Shown here piece after piece: positions 30,090-41,542 of a stretch of DNA of 64,000 bases. Where the stretch lies: contig CM055313.2 of NCBI GenBank assembly GCA_029255685.2, positions 48,626,079 to 48,690,078 on the forward strand, in the 5' to 3' direction. The position numbers and the translations under genes were made by a program. This DNA comes from Silene conica (lineage: Eukaryota; Streptophyta; Magnoliopsida; Caryophyllales; Caryophyllaceae). The notes beneath the pieces were generated by a model, which had not been told where the DNA came from, made no database searches, and saw only the letters and a program-made list of their open reading frames with translations. The stretch's first letter is position 1. Each line of letters begins with the position of its first letter.

Positions 30090-33000
30090 TTACACATTGG
30101 GTAAACTCTTAAGAACCATAGAACAAGCATGAGAATCATGCTTAGCTTGCGACAAGGGTTTGGTTAAAGGATCAGCCACATTATTGTCTGTCCCAACCTT
30201 ACATATCGCTATTTCCTTCCTATCAATGAAATCCCGAATTACATGATATTTTCTTGGTACATGTCTAAATTTATTACTAGACTTCGGCTCTTTAGCCTGA
30301 AAGACAGCACCACTGTTACCACAGTACAGGGTGATAGGATCTTCAGCATTTGGAACTACCCTTAGTCCCTCGATAAATTGCCTTATCCATACTGCCTCCT
30401 TAGAAGCTTCTGATGCTGCAATGTACTCTGCTTCCGTTGTAGAATCTGCAACGACTGGTTCTTTGAAGCTCTTCCAACTAATGGCACCACCATTCAAGAT
30501 AAAGACAAATCCAGCCTGGGATTTAAAATCGTCTTTATCTATTTGGAAGCTTGCATCTGTGTAACCCTTTACACACAAATCTTCTTCCCCTCCAAACACT
30601 AAGTATGAATCCTTAGTTCTTCTCAAGTACTTAAGGATGTTCTTGACTGCAATCCAGTGACTTTCACCTGGATTTGCTTGATATCTACTAGTCATGCCCA
30701 AGGCATACGAGACATCAGGACGAGTGCATATCATGGCGTACATGATAGATCCCACGGCGGAAGCATAAGGGATCATTTTCATGCGTTCAACATCCTTGGG
30801 CTCCGTGGGTGATTGAGACTTTCTCAATATAATGCCACTTCCCATGGGGATAAACCCTCTCTTGGAATTTCCCATGCTGAACCGTCGAAGAATCTTATCG
30901 ATATAAGGTTCTTGACTTAGTGCCAATATCCTCTTGGATCTATCTCTATAGATCTGGATACCTAATATGCATTGTGCATTTCCTAGATCTTTCATCTGAA
31001 AATGGTCACCTAACCATCCTTTCACTGATGAAAGCATTGGAACATCATTTCCAATGAGTAGTATGTCATCCACATACAAGATTAGGAATACAACAGTGCT
31101 CCTACTGAATTTCATATATAGACAAGGTTCCTCAACACTTCGAGTGAAACCATTTTCTTTTATGACTTCATTGAAGCGATGATTCCAACTCCTTGATGCT
31201 TGCTTAAGACCATAGATGGATCTCTTAAGTTTGCATACCTTGTTAGGATTTTTAGGATCTTCAAAACCCTCAGGTTGTATCATATACACATCCTCCTTTA
31301 AATGCCCATTTAAGAAGGCGGTTTTGACGTCCACTTGCCACACTTCATAGTCATGAAATGCGGCAATCGCTAACATTATCCTAATGGATCTTAGCATGGC
31401 TACCGGAGCAAAGGTCTCATCATAATGAAGACCGTGAACTTGGGAAAATCCCTTAGCTACTAGCCTAGCTTTGTAGACATCATCATGTCCTTCTATGCCA
31501 TTCTTCACCTTGAAGATCCACTTGCATTGGAGAGGTCTCATCTCCTTTGTCAAGTCTACCAAGTCCCATACTTGGTTTTGATGCATAGAATCCATCTCGG
31601 ATACCAAGGCCTCTTGCCATTTGGCGGAGTCGGGACTAGAGATTGCAGCTTTGTAAGTGGTAGGCTCATCACTTTCCAGAAGTAATACGTCTAGGCTACC
31701 ATTTTTCTCAATTAGTCCAACATACCTATCAGGTTGATGTGGGACCCTACTCGACCTCATGGGTGGAATAGGTACCGAAGTGGATGAAGAAGGAACATCT
31801 TCATCTGTCTCAGCTTCAGTTTGTGGCTCTTGAACTTCTCGAACTTCATTAAGTTCAAAATTTCTCCCACTCTGTCTCTTAGAAATAAACTCCTTTTCTA
31901 AGAAGACAGCCTCAGAAGACACAAACACTTTGTTTTCATGAGGTTTGTAGAAGTGGTAGCCACATGAGGTGGTTGGATAACCAACAAATATGCATTTTTC
32001 GGATCTTGGTGCGAGTTTGTCATCGTTCTTAGACTTGACATAAGCATCGCATCCCCATATCTTCATATAAGATAAGTTAGGAACCTTTCCTTTCCACATC
32101 TCATATGGAGTCTTATCGGTCACTTTCGTTGGACTATTGTTCAACGATTTGATGGCTGTGTGGATCGGAAATCCCCAAAATGAATTAGGTAAATCAGTTT
32201 GGCTCATCATTGATCGGACCATATCCAATAAGGTTCGATTCCTCCTTTCTGCCACACCATTAAGTTGTGGTGTTCCTGGAGGTGAATGTTGTGACACAAT
32301 GCCACACTCCTTTAGATGTGAATCAAATTCGTTACTAAGATATTCTCCACCACGATCGGATCGTAATGTTTTAATCTTCCTGTCGAGTTGGTTCTCTACT
32401 TCATTATGAAATTCTTTAAATTTCGTAAAAGCTTCACTCTTATGCTTCATTAAGTAGATATACCCATACCTACTTAAATCATCGGTGAAGGTGATGAAAT
32501 AGTCATAATTGCCTCTAGCGGTGATTGATAGTGGTCCGCATACATCCGTATGTATTAGTCCCAATAACTCACTGGCTCGTGTCCCTTTACCACTAAAGGG
32601 GTTACGAGTCATCTTTCCTAGAAAGCAAGCTTCGCATGTACCATAAGATTCATATTCGAATGGCTTGATTATATTGGTCTTTACCAATCTTTTAATGCGA
32701 TTTTCATTTATGTGACCAAGTCGACAATGCCAAATATATGATTCATTTGGATCACTCGTTTTAATCCTTTTTTTATTAACGTTGTAGACATTATGAGACG
32801 AGTCGGAAGTTTCCAAAACATAGATTCCATTAATTGAATTGGCACGGCCAACTACCATGTCATTCTTTGAAATTACACAACAATTGTTTTTAATGGAAAA
32901 ATTATATCCCTCAATGTCTAACATTGCAACAGAAATAATGTTTTTGGAAAGAGACGGTACAAAATAACAATTATTAAGTTTTAGCTCGTATCCACTCGTC

Positions 33001-33608
33001 AAGGCAAGAGTGCAAGTTCCTTTTGAAGTGGCCGCTACCCGAGCTCCATTTCCAAGTCGGAGATCCATATCACCCTTGTCCACCTTCTCCACTTCTCTTA
33101 AACCCTGCAAACGATTACAAAGGTGAGAACCACATCCGGTATCCAATACCCACGATGTGTTGGATGTAAAATTTATGTCAATAACAAAAATTTCAGATTT
33201 GGAATTACCTAACGGAATCACAAGACCTTCTTGGATATGGCGTAAGTACTTGGGGCAATTCCTCCTCCAATGGCCCATGACACTACAATAGTGGCATCGC
33301 CCCTTCTCTAATTTTCTCTTCTTCTTCTTATTCTTTGCAAGACATTTCTTGCTAGAACTCCCACTGGCTTTATCATAAGCCCTTTCTTTCAAGTACAAGG
33401 CATCCAATTCTTCATTTAGCTCATCTATATAAGCCGTGTCAAGAAGTGGTCCCCTTTTGGGAGGTGGGAAAGAAGTAATAAAGTTAACACTGCCATCTGG
33501 ACCAGTTCCGAAATGAACTTCTCTAGTAGTATCAATTTTGTTTTGGTTGTAAATATCGTCGAAAACATTGTGACAAGAATCAATAGTCATAGGGTTGAAT
33601 GAATCCAT
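30090..33608 (-). CDS. Copia gag-pol polyprotein, open frame
   Basis: The frame of 1172 codons is read from the ATG of MDSFNPMTI; the open frame extends 38 codons upstream, but those look non-coding. A zinc knuckle CHYCSVMGHWRRNC lies about 110-125 residues in, then protease (WVLDTGCGSHLCN) and integrase (the HCRLGH to CEACFLGK zinc region; DVCGPL, LRSDRGGEY and GTPQLNGVAERRNRT catalytic blocks). RT (KWIFKVKNG, FLNGHLKEDVYM, YVDDILLIGND) and RNase H (GYTDASFQ, STTEAEYIAASE and the DPLTKPL end) follow. The order PR-IN-RT-RH defines Ty1/copia. The capsid part seen in the right-hand copia element is missing: only about 110 residues precede the zinc knuckle against about 270 there. Pol may be functional; gag probably is not. 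Confidence 0.93.
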   Translation of the reverse strand: MDSFNPMTIDSCHNVFDDIYNQNKIDTTREVHFGTGPDGSVNFITSFPPPKRGPLLDTAYIDELNEELDALYLKERAYDKASGSSSKKCLAKNKKKKRKLEKGRCHYCSVMGHWRRNCPKYLRHIQEGLVIPLGNSKSEIFVIDINFTSNTSWVLDTGCGSHLCNRLQGLREVEKVDKGDMDLRLGNGARVAATSKGTCTLALTSGYELKLNNCYFVPSLSKNIISVAMLDIEGYNFSIKNNCCVISKNDMVVGRANSINGIYVLETSDSSHNVYNVNKKRIKTSDPNESYIWHCRLGHINENRIKRLVKTNIIKPFEYESYGTCEACFLGKMTRNPFSGKGTRASELLGLIHTDVCGPLSITARGNYDYFITFTDDLSRYGYIYLMKHKSEAFTKFKEFHNEVENQLDRKIKTLRSDRGGEYLSNEFDSHLKECGIVSQHSPPGTPQLNGVAERRNRTLLDMVRSMMSQTDLPNSFWGFPIHTAIKSLNNSPTKVTDKTPYEMWKGKVPNLSYMKIWGCDAYVKSKNDDKLAPRSEKCIFVGYPTTSCGYHFYKPHENKVFVSSEAVFLEKEFISKRQSGRNFELNEVREVQEPQTEAETDEDVPSSSTSVPIPPMRSSRVPHQPDRYVGLIEKNGSLDVLLLESDEPTTYKAAISSPDSAKWQEALVSEMDSMHQNQVWDLVDLTKEMRPLQCKWIFKVKNGIEGHDDVYKARLVAKGFSQVHGLHYDETFAPVAMLRSIRIMLAIAAFHDYEVWQVDVKTAFLNGHLKEDVYMIQPEGFEDPKNPNKVCKLKRSIYGLKQASRSWNHRFNEVIKENGFTRSVEEPCLYMKFSRSTVVFLILYVDDILLIGNDVPMLSSVKGWLGDHFQMKDLGNAQCILGIQIYRDRSKRILALSQEPYIDKILRRFSMGNSKRGFIPMGSGIILRKSQSPTEPKDVERMKMIPYASAVGSIMYAMICTRPDVSYALGMTSRYQANPGESHWIAVKNILKYLRRTKDSYLVFGGEEDLCVKGYTDASFQIDKDDFKSQAGFVFILNGGAISWKSFKEPVVADSTTEAEYIAASEASKEAVWIRQFIEGLRVVPNAEDPITLYCGNSGAVFQAKEPKSSNKFRHVPRKYHVIRDFIDRKEIAICKVGTDNNVADPLTKPLSQAKHDSHACSMVLKSLPNV

Positions 33609-35392
33609 TGCGATAAAATAACTACAAAAAACGGAAAATGAAGGAAAATTAACGTTCATCATTTTAATACTTGTTAAACATTTTAAACAAGTTAAGTATT
33701 TACTTAACGATCTCTTACACAATTAAGTAAATAAACCCGAGACCCAAACCCATACTAATCCGGGCACGGTGTAGCCGATTCAACCCGTATTGGTATAATT
33801 TGGTGGATTAACCCTTTAATCGGTTCTACTCTTAGAACTCTCGGTCGACAATTTTCTTAAAATTATCTTTAGCCCGAACTTATTGCAACTACGGTTACGA
33901 ATACTTTCGTTGAGATCGACCAAATTTCAAGGTGTAATCGTCATTACCCCACTTACCCAACGTGACAATTTTAGTACCCCGGTTTAGCCGAGCCTACATG
34001 TTTGTGAAGAAGGGATTCATGGGTCCATACTCTTTGGTAAGGCTAAGTCTCAATATTTTAAACGTAAGAGATCTTATCAATTATTATCTATCTCCTTTTA
34101 AGTGAACTAATTAGGTGAATTATCGATAATAAAATGATACGTTGAAGACCCGATACTCGATATGCATGACATGTTAATGGCGATTTGGCTATGCATGCAA
34201 CATATTAAAACAAAATAAAGCAAACGATAAATTTCTAGTATGGCCTTATCCTAGAAAAGAAATAAAAAGAGTACAAATTCGGAAACCAACTCCTTTGGTC
34301 CCTTGAACTTGACGAGGCACGCAAATCGAGGCACACACCGTCTTGATCGGAACTTCATCCGAATGGCACCGTCTTCAAGGTTCTCCGGAAATTACAAGAA
34401 TTACAACTTTTCTAGTCTTCTTTATACATTATAAAATAGAAATAAATTACAATTGGGTGATACGAGATCACAAAATTACAACCGAATCGGTAACCCCTTA
34501 CATTACGGGAAATACCGATTTAAAAACTAAGGCCATACTAGAATAATTACAAGATTCAAAATAATGCAATATAATATGACATTCATAAGAAAAACGCAGC
34601 AATATATATGTAATGAATATGTTCATTTTAATGCCAATTCGCCCTAATAACTTATTATGTAGAAATTAACCCGGTTTTATGAGATTTTAGCATTTTTAAC
34701 TCTTTTAAAACGCATAAATTAAAACATAAACAACTTATGTTCTAAATAATATCCCAACACATTTTATGACTCAAAATTAGTCATAAATAATTTTGATAAT
34801 AATTAACACTTTAATTATATTAATATTGTTCATAATGTCTTTAAAATTGCATAACATTTACGAATTAAATCCAAACAAATATAAAATTTCGAAATTTTTG
34901 GATTTTATTTTCACTAACATTTTGAAAATATTACTTTAATATTTATATTGTAAAATTTTTGGTCATTTTATTCGAAATTTAACTGGAAATATCATATATT
35001 AATGGCCAAAATCACCTCTTAATACGGTTTTCACAATAAAATCGTAAAACATGCTATACAAAATCATATTGTACCAAATTTTACATACATTAAGTAAAAT
35101 AAGCATGTGAGGTCGTGTGAAAATTACAAGGCTAGAAAAATTTTCTTTCTATTTTAATCATTTAACTCAACTTTGTCATAAAAATACATATTAAACGATT
35201 AAAATCTATATTATGAACAATATATTAAATCTCATAATTTATCAATATAACCTAAAAACGTTTTAGGACCAGATTTAATTTACATGCCAAAAAGAAAATC
35301 GAGTGATATACAAATGAGTCTTGAAATATTAGTTTTGTTTTAAGTCTCAAAAACTCGGAAAAACTATAAACCGATTAAGCATGCAACAACAA
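33609..35392 (-). other. Copia leader, no gene seen
   Basis: This A/T-rich stretch lies between the PBS and the gag-pol start. It resembles the leader at 4672-6505. The lost capsid coding sequence is not found here in any frame. Confidence 0.6.
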
Positions 35393-35407
35393 AGCTCTGA
35401 TACCAAT
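35393..35407 (-). other. PBS of the nested copia element
   Basis: The minus strand reads TTGGTATCAGAGCTT at the LTR boundary, complementary to initiator tRNA-Met. Confidence 0.87.
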
Positions 35408-36559
35408 TGTTAGGTTCTTATACCTATTTAGTCATACTAATATTAATTATCTTATAATTAGAAGATCTTATGAATGCTTAACAAAATATATGTCGAGATA
35501 TATGAGGAAAAACAAGCTCCCTAACATTGATAATCTCGGCTAATATAGGGCACAAGTGAAGTCACCTTCTTCACTTGTTCTTGAGCTTATCACACGGATG
35601 ATCCTCCTTGAACCTTCAAAGAGATGATGGCCTCCAAAAGATGAACACCAAGACACACTACTCTCAACTATTTGTATGTTATTATGCTAGAATCAACACA
35701 CAAAAACTCTAAATAGTGTAAGGAGGCACACGGTTTTAGGGTTAGAAAATATGAATTATTTTTCTTTCTTTCTTTTGTTCTCTCTAAACAAAAACCCTAA
35801 AAATGAAAGTGAATGAATGAGTAGTTTGAACCAAGGAACAAAATCTCCTTTTGTTCTTCCATTTGGTTCGGCCGAGACATGGGTCAGCATGCCCAATGGA
35901 TTTGCTCTAAATCCTTTCAAATGTTCCTCATGCCTAATTGCATATTAAATGACATGTCTCATACATGTTCCTAACTAATGTATGTAATATTGTATGTTTG
36001 TATGTGTGTGACATATCACACGGTCCACACAAATAAAACGGACCCAATACAAATTAGTTAGGACAACTTAGTTTACGTAGTTTAACCTTTAAACTCTTTA
36101 TCGTAAATTTATAAGTAATTCAAATAATTACATATATTTATTTAATTGCAATTTTATTACTACAACATGTAGTTAAAATAACTCATTCAAGTTTAATCAT
36201 GTTTCTTAAACATATAAATTATAGTGATGACATTTCAATCACTAAAACATTTTATAATCTTATTATAAATTATCTCCTTATTTTATTCATAATCTAGAAA
36301 TGAACTAACTCGTATCATATACAGTTATTTCATTTATTATTGAGAGAGTTTTCCTAAAGGTGTGACCTAAAGGGATCAACTGGTCATCACCGTCATTACG
36401 ACAGTAATGTCAAACTCTAGCAAGCCAATCATTACCGATTAATGTTGACCAGTTGACTTATGATAAAGAATCATCCCATGAATATTCTTTTATAGAGATT
36501 TGTCAATTTAATATATAATTGACGTAATCACATTATTGTCGAGGACACTTACTCCAACA
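35408..36559 (-). repeat. 5' LTR of the nested copia element
   Basis: It is 1152 bp, the partner of 28138-29292. It ends next to the PBS on the left and the duplication cgagc on the right. Confidence 0.93.
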
Positions 36560-36806
36560 CGAGCGTCCCGCGAGAGTCCATTTAGAATGAGTCTTGCAAG
36601 GTTGAAAGTTTAGCATTTTATCCCAACATGTTTAATTCGTTTGCAATTGGCAATAAGCTTGTTTTTCTTTGAAAACTGCATTAAAAATGGTTAGGCATGG
36701 CGTTGTGTTTGGTTTTGAGCTAGAAATCCGTTCCAAGTAGAAGTTTATCTTTTCTTTTGAGTCTTAGTGCTTGCTTGAGGACAAGCAAGGTTTGGTTTGG
36801 GGTGTT
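36560..36806 (+). other. Athila A 3' untranslated region (right part) and PPT
   Basis: This is the remainder of element A after the copia insertion. It ends with CAAGGTTTGGTTTGGGGTGTT directly before the 3' LTR, where the purine-rich TTTGGTTTGGGG acts as the likely PPT. Element B has the same arrangement before 44926. Confidence 0.82.
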
Positions 36807-37984
36807 TGATACGTGCCTTTACTATGCATTTTATTTATACTTTTGGCACGTATTTCTATGCATTTTCGTAACTTTTAGTTACTATTCCTCCCGAAACAGT
36901 TTACTTTGGTATTTCTATGTTTTAAATGTAGGAACAAGCGGAAGTGAGCAAAACCAAACTTTAACCGTCCTCCGGAAGCTATTTTGAGTGAATACACGAA
37001 GCAAGGATCCGAACCCTTAAACCTAGAGATGCGTGCGAGCCAATTTAAGGCTGGAATACACAGGAATCGGTCGACCGACCTACCTAAGCAGCCGACCGAC
37101 CTGGCGACGGGTTTCGCTATTTTTACTTCGGTTTTAATTCTTTTAATCGTGTAATTAGAAACCTATTTAAGAACGCCAAAGCTTTGTAATTAGGTTAAGC
37201 AGTCACCATTAGCAAAACTCCTTAGTTTAGAGAGAAGAATTCCAAGTTTTCAGATTCGTTCTTAGTTTTCCAATCGGTTTTGTAAGTTTTATTTAATTTA
37301 CTCTTTCCTTGTTATTCAATTCCATTGTTCTTCTTATTATTGTTATTCAATTCATGTTTTCCCCTTTTGAATCTTCATCTTCAATTATGTTATCCTTCTT
37401 GTTGTTCTTCAATTTTGTTAGTTCTAGTTTTATGATTATGAATATGCATAGCTAATTCTTGTGATTAGGAATTAGGGGAACCATGGCCAAGATTAGATTT
37501 CAATGGTTTTATGATTAATTTACCAATCCCCATTGTTGTTGGTGAACTAATTCTTTAAGATTGAATGATTGTTAGGATTAGTTTAACAACGACTTTGTGA
37601 TTGCCCTATGAACGAAAGTTTAGTGCTTTACTAGGAACCCTAAGACCGTAAGGATTGGGTAGAATGTTGACCTAAAGGTTTATTCTTTGTTTCTTGGGAT
37701 TGTGTTATTGGTTATTTTATCCTTTATTGACTTGACCTAGCCATGGGGAACCGAAGTTCCTAATCTTCTTTTTACCTTGTTTTAGTATTCTTGTTTGTTT
37801 TTGCTTTCTTAGTTGTTAGTCTCAATCATCAATCAAAACCCCCATTTTGGTTATCTTCAATAGACTTTAAATTCACAAACATTATTAACCTTGTCTCCTT
37901 GTGGTTCGACCCTTGACTTATCCTATCTAGTTTAAGCTGAGGTTTATAAATCTTATCTTTGGCACCTCTCAACGACGGGTGTCA
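36807..37984 (+). repeat. 3' LTR of Athila element A
   Basis: It starts TGATACGTGCCTTTACTATG and ends CAACGACGGGTGTCA. It is 1178 bp and is followed by the duplication ataac. It lacks about 50 bp present near 8467-8517 of the 5' LTR. Many point differences show an older insertion than the CRM-like and copia elements inside it. Confidence 0.92.
37069..37101. repeat. Paired GGTCGAC module 11
   Basis: GGTCGACCGACC at 37069 and AGCCGACCGACC at 37090 give a 21-bp offset. The second word is a hybrid of the second and third copies of the 5' LTR, yet the spacing is kept. Confidence 0.87.
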
Positions 37985-38173
37985 ATAACCAGGAATTAAT
38001 TAAAACTCATATTAAATAACATATACTTTTACGGAATTAATTACGTATATAGAATAACTAACGAATCATAAGTTAATTATATGGTTTATTCGGGAAGAGG
38101 AAACGTGAATTAACTTGACATTTCATAGTGTATCCTCATATTTTCTATATAAAATTAACATGTGAGAAATTAA
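37985..38173 (-). repeat. Remnant of a Tekay-like LTR (right part)
   Basis: It continues 7529-8183 across element A. It aligns by eye with 10836-10965 in the solo LTR, sharing TATCCTCATATTTTCTATAT and the adjoining words. Element B begins immediately after it; attaa (38169-38173) is the candidate target duplication. Confidence 0.6.
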
Positions 38174-38445
38174 TGATGCGTGTCTATTTTATGATGTTTT
38201 ACATCTATTTTTACACGCATTTTAGAGCTCATTTACGATGTTTTGGCCTCTATTTCCCATCAATTGTCTACTTTCGTATTTTTATGCTCTTTTGCAGAAT
38301 TATGCGGAAAAGAGGTGATTTTAGACCAAATTGCTACCTCGGGATTTTTGCATAACCAAGGAACGAGGAGAAAACAACCCAAAGCGCGAACCAAGGACCA
38401 AAGGATCAATTTAAGGCGAATTCAAGGCTGACACACAGGAAAATC

Positions 38446-38478
38446 GGTCGACTGACCGACTACCCTGGTCGGTCGACC
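38446..38478. repeat. Paired GGTCGAC module 12
   Basis: GGTCGACTGACC at 38446 and GGTCGGTCGACC at 38467 give a 21-bp offset, in the 5' LTR of B. The 3' LTR counterpart is at 45197. Confidence 0.9.
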
Positions 38479-38545
38479 AAGGCACCTGTTATCTCAAACC
38501 CAGAATTTAACTTACGGAAACAGAATTCCATTGGGCCCGATAACC

Positions 38546-38578
38546 GGTCGACCAACCGCATCACCTGGTCGGTCGACC
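38546..38578. repeat. Paired GGTCGAC module 13
   Basis: GGTCGACCAACC at 38546 and GGTCGGTCGACC at 38567 give a 21-bp offset. The 3' LTR counterpart at 45297 has the same 9-bp spacer. Confidence 0.92.
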
Positions 38579-39126
38579 AGGGCACATTTCCAGAAATCTC
38601 CGCAAAGCCCACATACGGATTAGGTTAATGATAAACGCCTTTGTAATCTCTATTTAAGAAGACCTCGGGATTAGGGCTAAGTAGCCAATTATCCAATTAT
38701 CCAATTATCCAATTATCTATTATCATCCCGTCTTCATCTAGTTTTCTTAGCATATTTCTATAGTCCCAAATAAAGTTATTGTTCCTTTCTGTTTTTAGTA
38801 TTGTTCATAGTTTGTATTCAAAAATCCTTCCACGGTGATCAATAAAGTTCTTCTTTTCTGCCCTAATTCCTATTCGCGGTAATTCCTCTTTTGATTTCAG
38901 TTTCTTAATTGTTATTGTTATAGAATTGCTAGAATCCGGTTTAGTGTAGTATTCCGAAACCTTTATTGACTATCGCATGTTTATGTTAGCATTAGTTATG
39001 AATCTTAATTTATTAATCGTTATTATCGTTATTTCTGTAGTTATGAGTACCTAATTTCATATGTTAGGATGTAGGGAGTAATTTGCGAGGATGATATAAA
39101 AACAGATTCGACCTGTAGCAGACGTT

Positions 39127-39159
39127 GGTCGACCGACCGGCTTAACTGGTCGGTCGACT
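39127..39159. repeat. Paired GGTCGAC module 14
   Basis: GGTCGACCGACC at 39127 and GGTCGGTCGACT at 39148 give a 21-bp offset. Confidence 0.92.
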
Positions 39160-39168
39160 GAAGTAGTT

Positions 39169-39201
39169 GCTCGGTGGATTGGGTTAGCTGGTTGGTCGAC
39201 T
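39169..39201. repeat. Paired GGTCGAC module 15 (degenerate)
   Basis: GCTCGGTGGATT at 39169 and GGTTGGTCGACT at 39190 are decayed words still 21 bp apart. Confidence 0.65.
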
Positions 39202-39796
39202 GACCTCCCTCATGTTTTTCACTTCGTTTTCTTTCGTTAATTATAATACCCTATAATGAGACTGAAAGGAGACTTATAGGATGTTCGTAATGACTTACCC
39301 AAGGTTGAAAGATACGGGGAGGGCATTAGTTAACGCTTTAAGACGGGTAGGTTACTTAAGACTGAAAGGTATGTGACCTAGAATTTTGGGATCACCCTTA
39401 TTGTTGACACCCAATATTTGTGAGACCTAGGAACTTATAGTATTGGCCGAAAGGAGCTATTAGGTATCATAGACCGAGAGGATATGTTACACCCCTTACG
39501 TGACTGCAATAATGTTGACTTGGAATTTATACCATCGTAGCTTTTATGACCCGAACATCCCAGCATTCGTTTTATCATAAGTTTTATCGTTATCTTATCT
39601 TCGTCTTATTCTTGTCTTTATTTCTTTAGACCTAGTCACAAACAAACAAACAACCCCCAATTTTGTTACCTTAAAACATTGACTTAGAGCAATAAACATT
39701 CCCCACCTCCTTGTGGTTCGACACTGACTTTCACTATCTATAGTTAAAGTTTAGGAACTATAAATTTTACCTTTGACGCCCTCAACGACGGGCATC

Positions 39797-40143
39797 TTCG
39801 TCTTATTCCTGTCTTATTCTTTTCTTGTAGTTTCCATCTTATACGCAGGTCGGTGCAAGGAGAACTCCTTCCACTCAACCTAGAACTTGAGAGGACACTT
39901 AGAGCAAAGAAGAAACCCGCCTTGCAATATAAAGAAGTAGGTTCTCCATCTTCTTTATTCCAAGAAGACTTATTTGATCAACCACCATCACCACATAACA
40001 ACCCACCTACACCAAATCAACCACAATCACCTCATAATCCACCTACACCCACAACACCCATAAACAGCAACTACTTCCAAACCCTAGAAGAAGAAGAAAA
40101 GATGGCCGAAGAAGCAAGCATCGCAAGTCACTAAATGTCGTAG
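39797..40143 (+). other. Element B leader with short proline-rich frame
   Basis: No PBS is seen where it should follow the LTR, so the junction is deleted or replaced. A frame of 93 codons (39853-40134) is rich in Pro, Asn and Thr (PPTPNQPQSPHNPPTP) and ends in MAEEASIASH. It is probably the start of gag, out of phase with the next part. Confidence 0.55.
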
Positions 40144-41428
40144 GTGAAGGACCTCTACAAAGGGTTCACTCTACCTGCTGGCACGGGGAAACCGTTTGAA
40201 GCCAAGCCATCTTACATCTTCATGGTGGAGAAAAATCAGTTTGGAGGTGCCGCTAATGAGGACGCAACAAAGCATATAGAAATCTTCACAGACTATATAT
40301 GCTCTATCGCGCCCCCAGATAGAGTGACCCAAGATCAGATCAAGAAGACAATGTTCATCTTTTCCCTCCGAGACTCGGCGAGGGAGTGGTACCGGGACCT
40401 TGACCGCACTGCTGCGGGAGTGACTGACTGGAATACTTAGCCTTGGCTTTCTATCGGAAATACTATTCTGTAGCCAAGACTAATGCCTTGAGAGCACAGA
40501 TTACTAGCTTTAAGCAAGGAGCTTATGAGGATTTCAGTGAGGCTTGGACTAGGTTCAACAGACTCGTTCGATCCATACCTCATCATGGATTCGAACAATG
40601 GTTTCTATGCAACCAGTTCTATAATGGCCTATATGATGATAACCGAGCGTACCTAGATGATGCTGCCAATGGAAGATTCCAGGAGAATTCGGGGGAGACC
40701 AAGGGTCTCAAGATTATTGAGGATGTCACATTACATCGGGCTGAACACGGGCTCAAATGAAAGCTGAGTCAAATGTAGCGGCCATTGAAGCTTTAATGGC
40801 CAAATTGGATAAGCTTGAGGTTAGTGGTGGAAAGTTCGAGGTTGGTGGTGGAAGTAAAGGTGGGATGTATCAGGTAAACGCCGCTTCTCATGGACCGTTT
40901 ACTTGTGAGAGATGCCAAGAAGAGGGTCACGTTTCAAAATTTTGCACTTCCCCAAATGAAACGTGCGCGGCTTTCCAACACTACCGCGGAAATAATTTTT
41001 ATGATCCTAACAACAACAATGTCCACCCCCATATGAGATGGACAAGTCAAAACGTCCTAAACCCACAACATCAACAACAAAACCAAGCTTACGTCCCTCC
41101 GCATAAACAAAACTTTCAAAAACCACCGTTCGCCCCTCAACCACCTTCAAACCCACCACCCAATATGGATGCTCTAATCCAAAATCTTATCGGGTTGGTT
41201 CAGAAGGAGTCACAGGCGAGAGAGGCGGGTATGAAGATGTTGGAGTCTCAGGTTGCTCTAATTGCGAGCAAAAATGATACACGGGTCCCGGGTCAACTTC
41301 CGACCAAGACGGACCAGAAAAAGGAGACCCTTAATATCATATCTTTGCGGAGTGGGGCCAAAGTGGGAGGTGAGAAAGATGGTGGGAAAGGAAAAGAGGA
41401 GAAGCAGAATCCGAGTAACAGCGATGAC

Positions 41429-41465
41429 GGTCGACCGACCACTGATGCCAGACGGTCGACCGCTG
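41429..41465. repeat. Paired GGTCGAC module 16 (in gag, offset 25)
   Basis: GGTCGACCGACC at 41429 and GGTCGACCGCTG at 41454. The offset is 25 bp, so this pair breaks the 21-bp rule. The first word is read as GRPT. Confidence 0.82.
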
Positions 41466-41509
41466 ATGCAATTCCAGTAGCTTTTGGAAATTCTGAGAAA
41501 TTGGGAGAT

Positions 41510-41542
41510 GGTCGACCGACCGAGGAATATGGTCGAACGACT
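41510..41542. repeat. Paired GGTCGAC module 17 (in gag)
   Basis: GGTCGACCGACC at 41510 and GGTCGAACGACT at 41531 give a 21-bp offset, in phase as GRPT and GRTT. Confidence 0.9.

Larger units (their letters stand above)
28138..36559 (-). mobile_element. Ty1/copia element, near complete, perfect TSD
   Basis: This 8.4 kb element lies on the minus strand: 5' LTR at 35408-36559, PBS, leader, one long gag-pol frame (33608 to 30090), PPT, and 3' LTR at 28138-29292. The 5-bp duplication cgagc flanks both ends (28133-28137 and 36560-36564). I count about 15 LTR differences by eye (roughly 1.3%). The pol frame is open throughout, but the gag part is unusually short. It interrupts the 3' untranslated region of element A. 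Confidence 0.93.
8184..37984 (+). mobile_element. Athila-type Ty3/gypsy element A, hosting three nested elements
   Basis: The element runs from a 5' LTR (8184-9405) to a 3' LTR (36807-37984) and is flanked by the identical 5-bp duplication ataac (8179-8183 and 37985-37989). In order it carries the PBS, gag-protease (12948-15254), RT (15255-16240), RNase H-integrase (22330-24157), an Athila-type third ORF (25202-26433), a long 3' untranslated region and a PPT. Nested insertions occupy 9432-12787, 16241-22324 and 28138-36559. Without them and one copy of each of their target duplications the element is about 11.9 kb. RT, integrase and the third ORF carry stops or frameshifts, so it is not autonomous now. 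Confidence 0.92.
38174..39796 (+). repeat. 5' LTR of Athila element B
   Basis: It starts TGATGCGTGTCTATTTTATG and ends near CAACGACGGGCATC, where GGGTGTCA or GGGTATCA would be expected. It is about 1623 bp. A CCAATTAT unit is repeated four times near 38690. It carries four paired GGTCGAC modules. Confidence 0.88.

Noticed and set aside
39853..40134. Independent proline-rich small protein
   Set aside because: It directly precedes gag of element B and ends just before the gag wording, so it is more likely the out-of-phase gag start.
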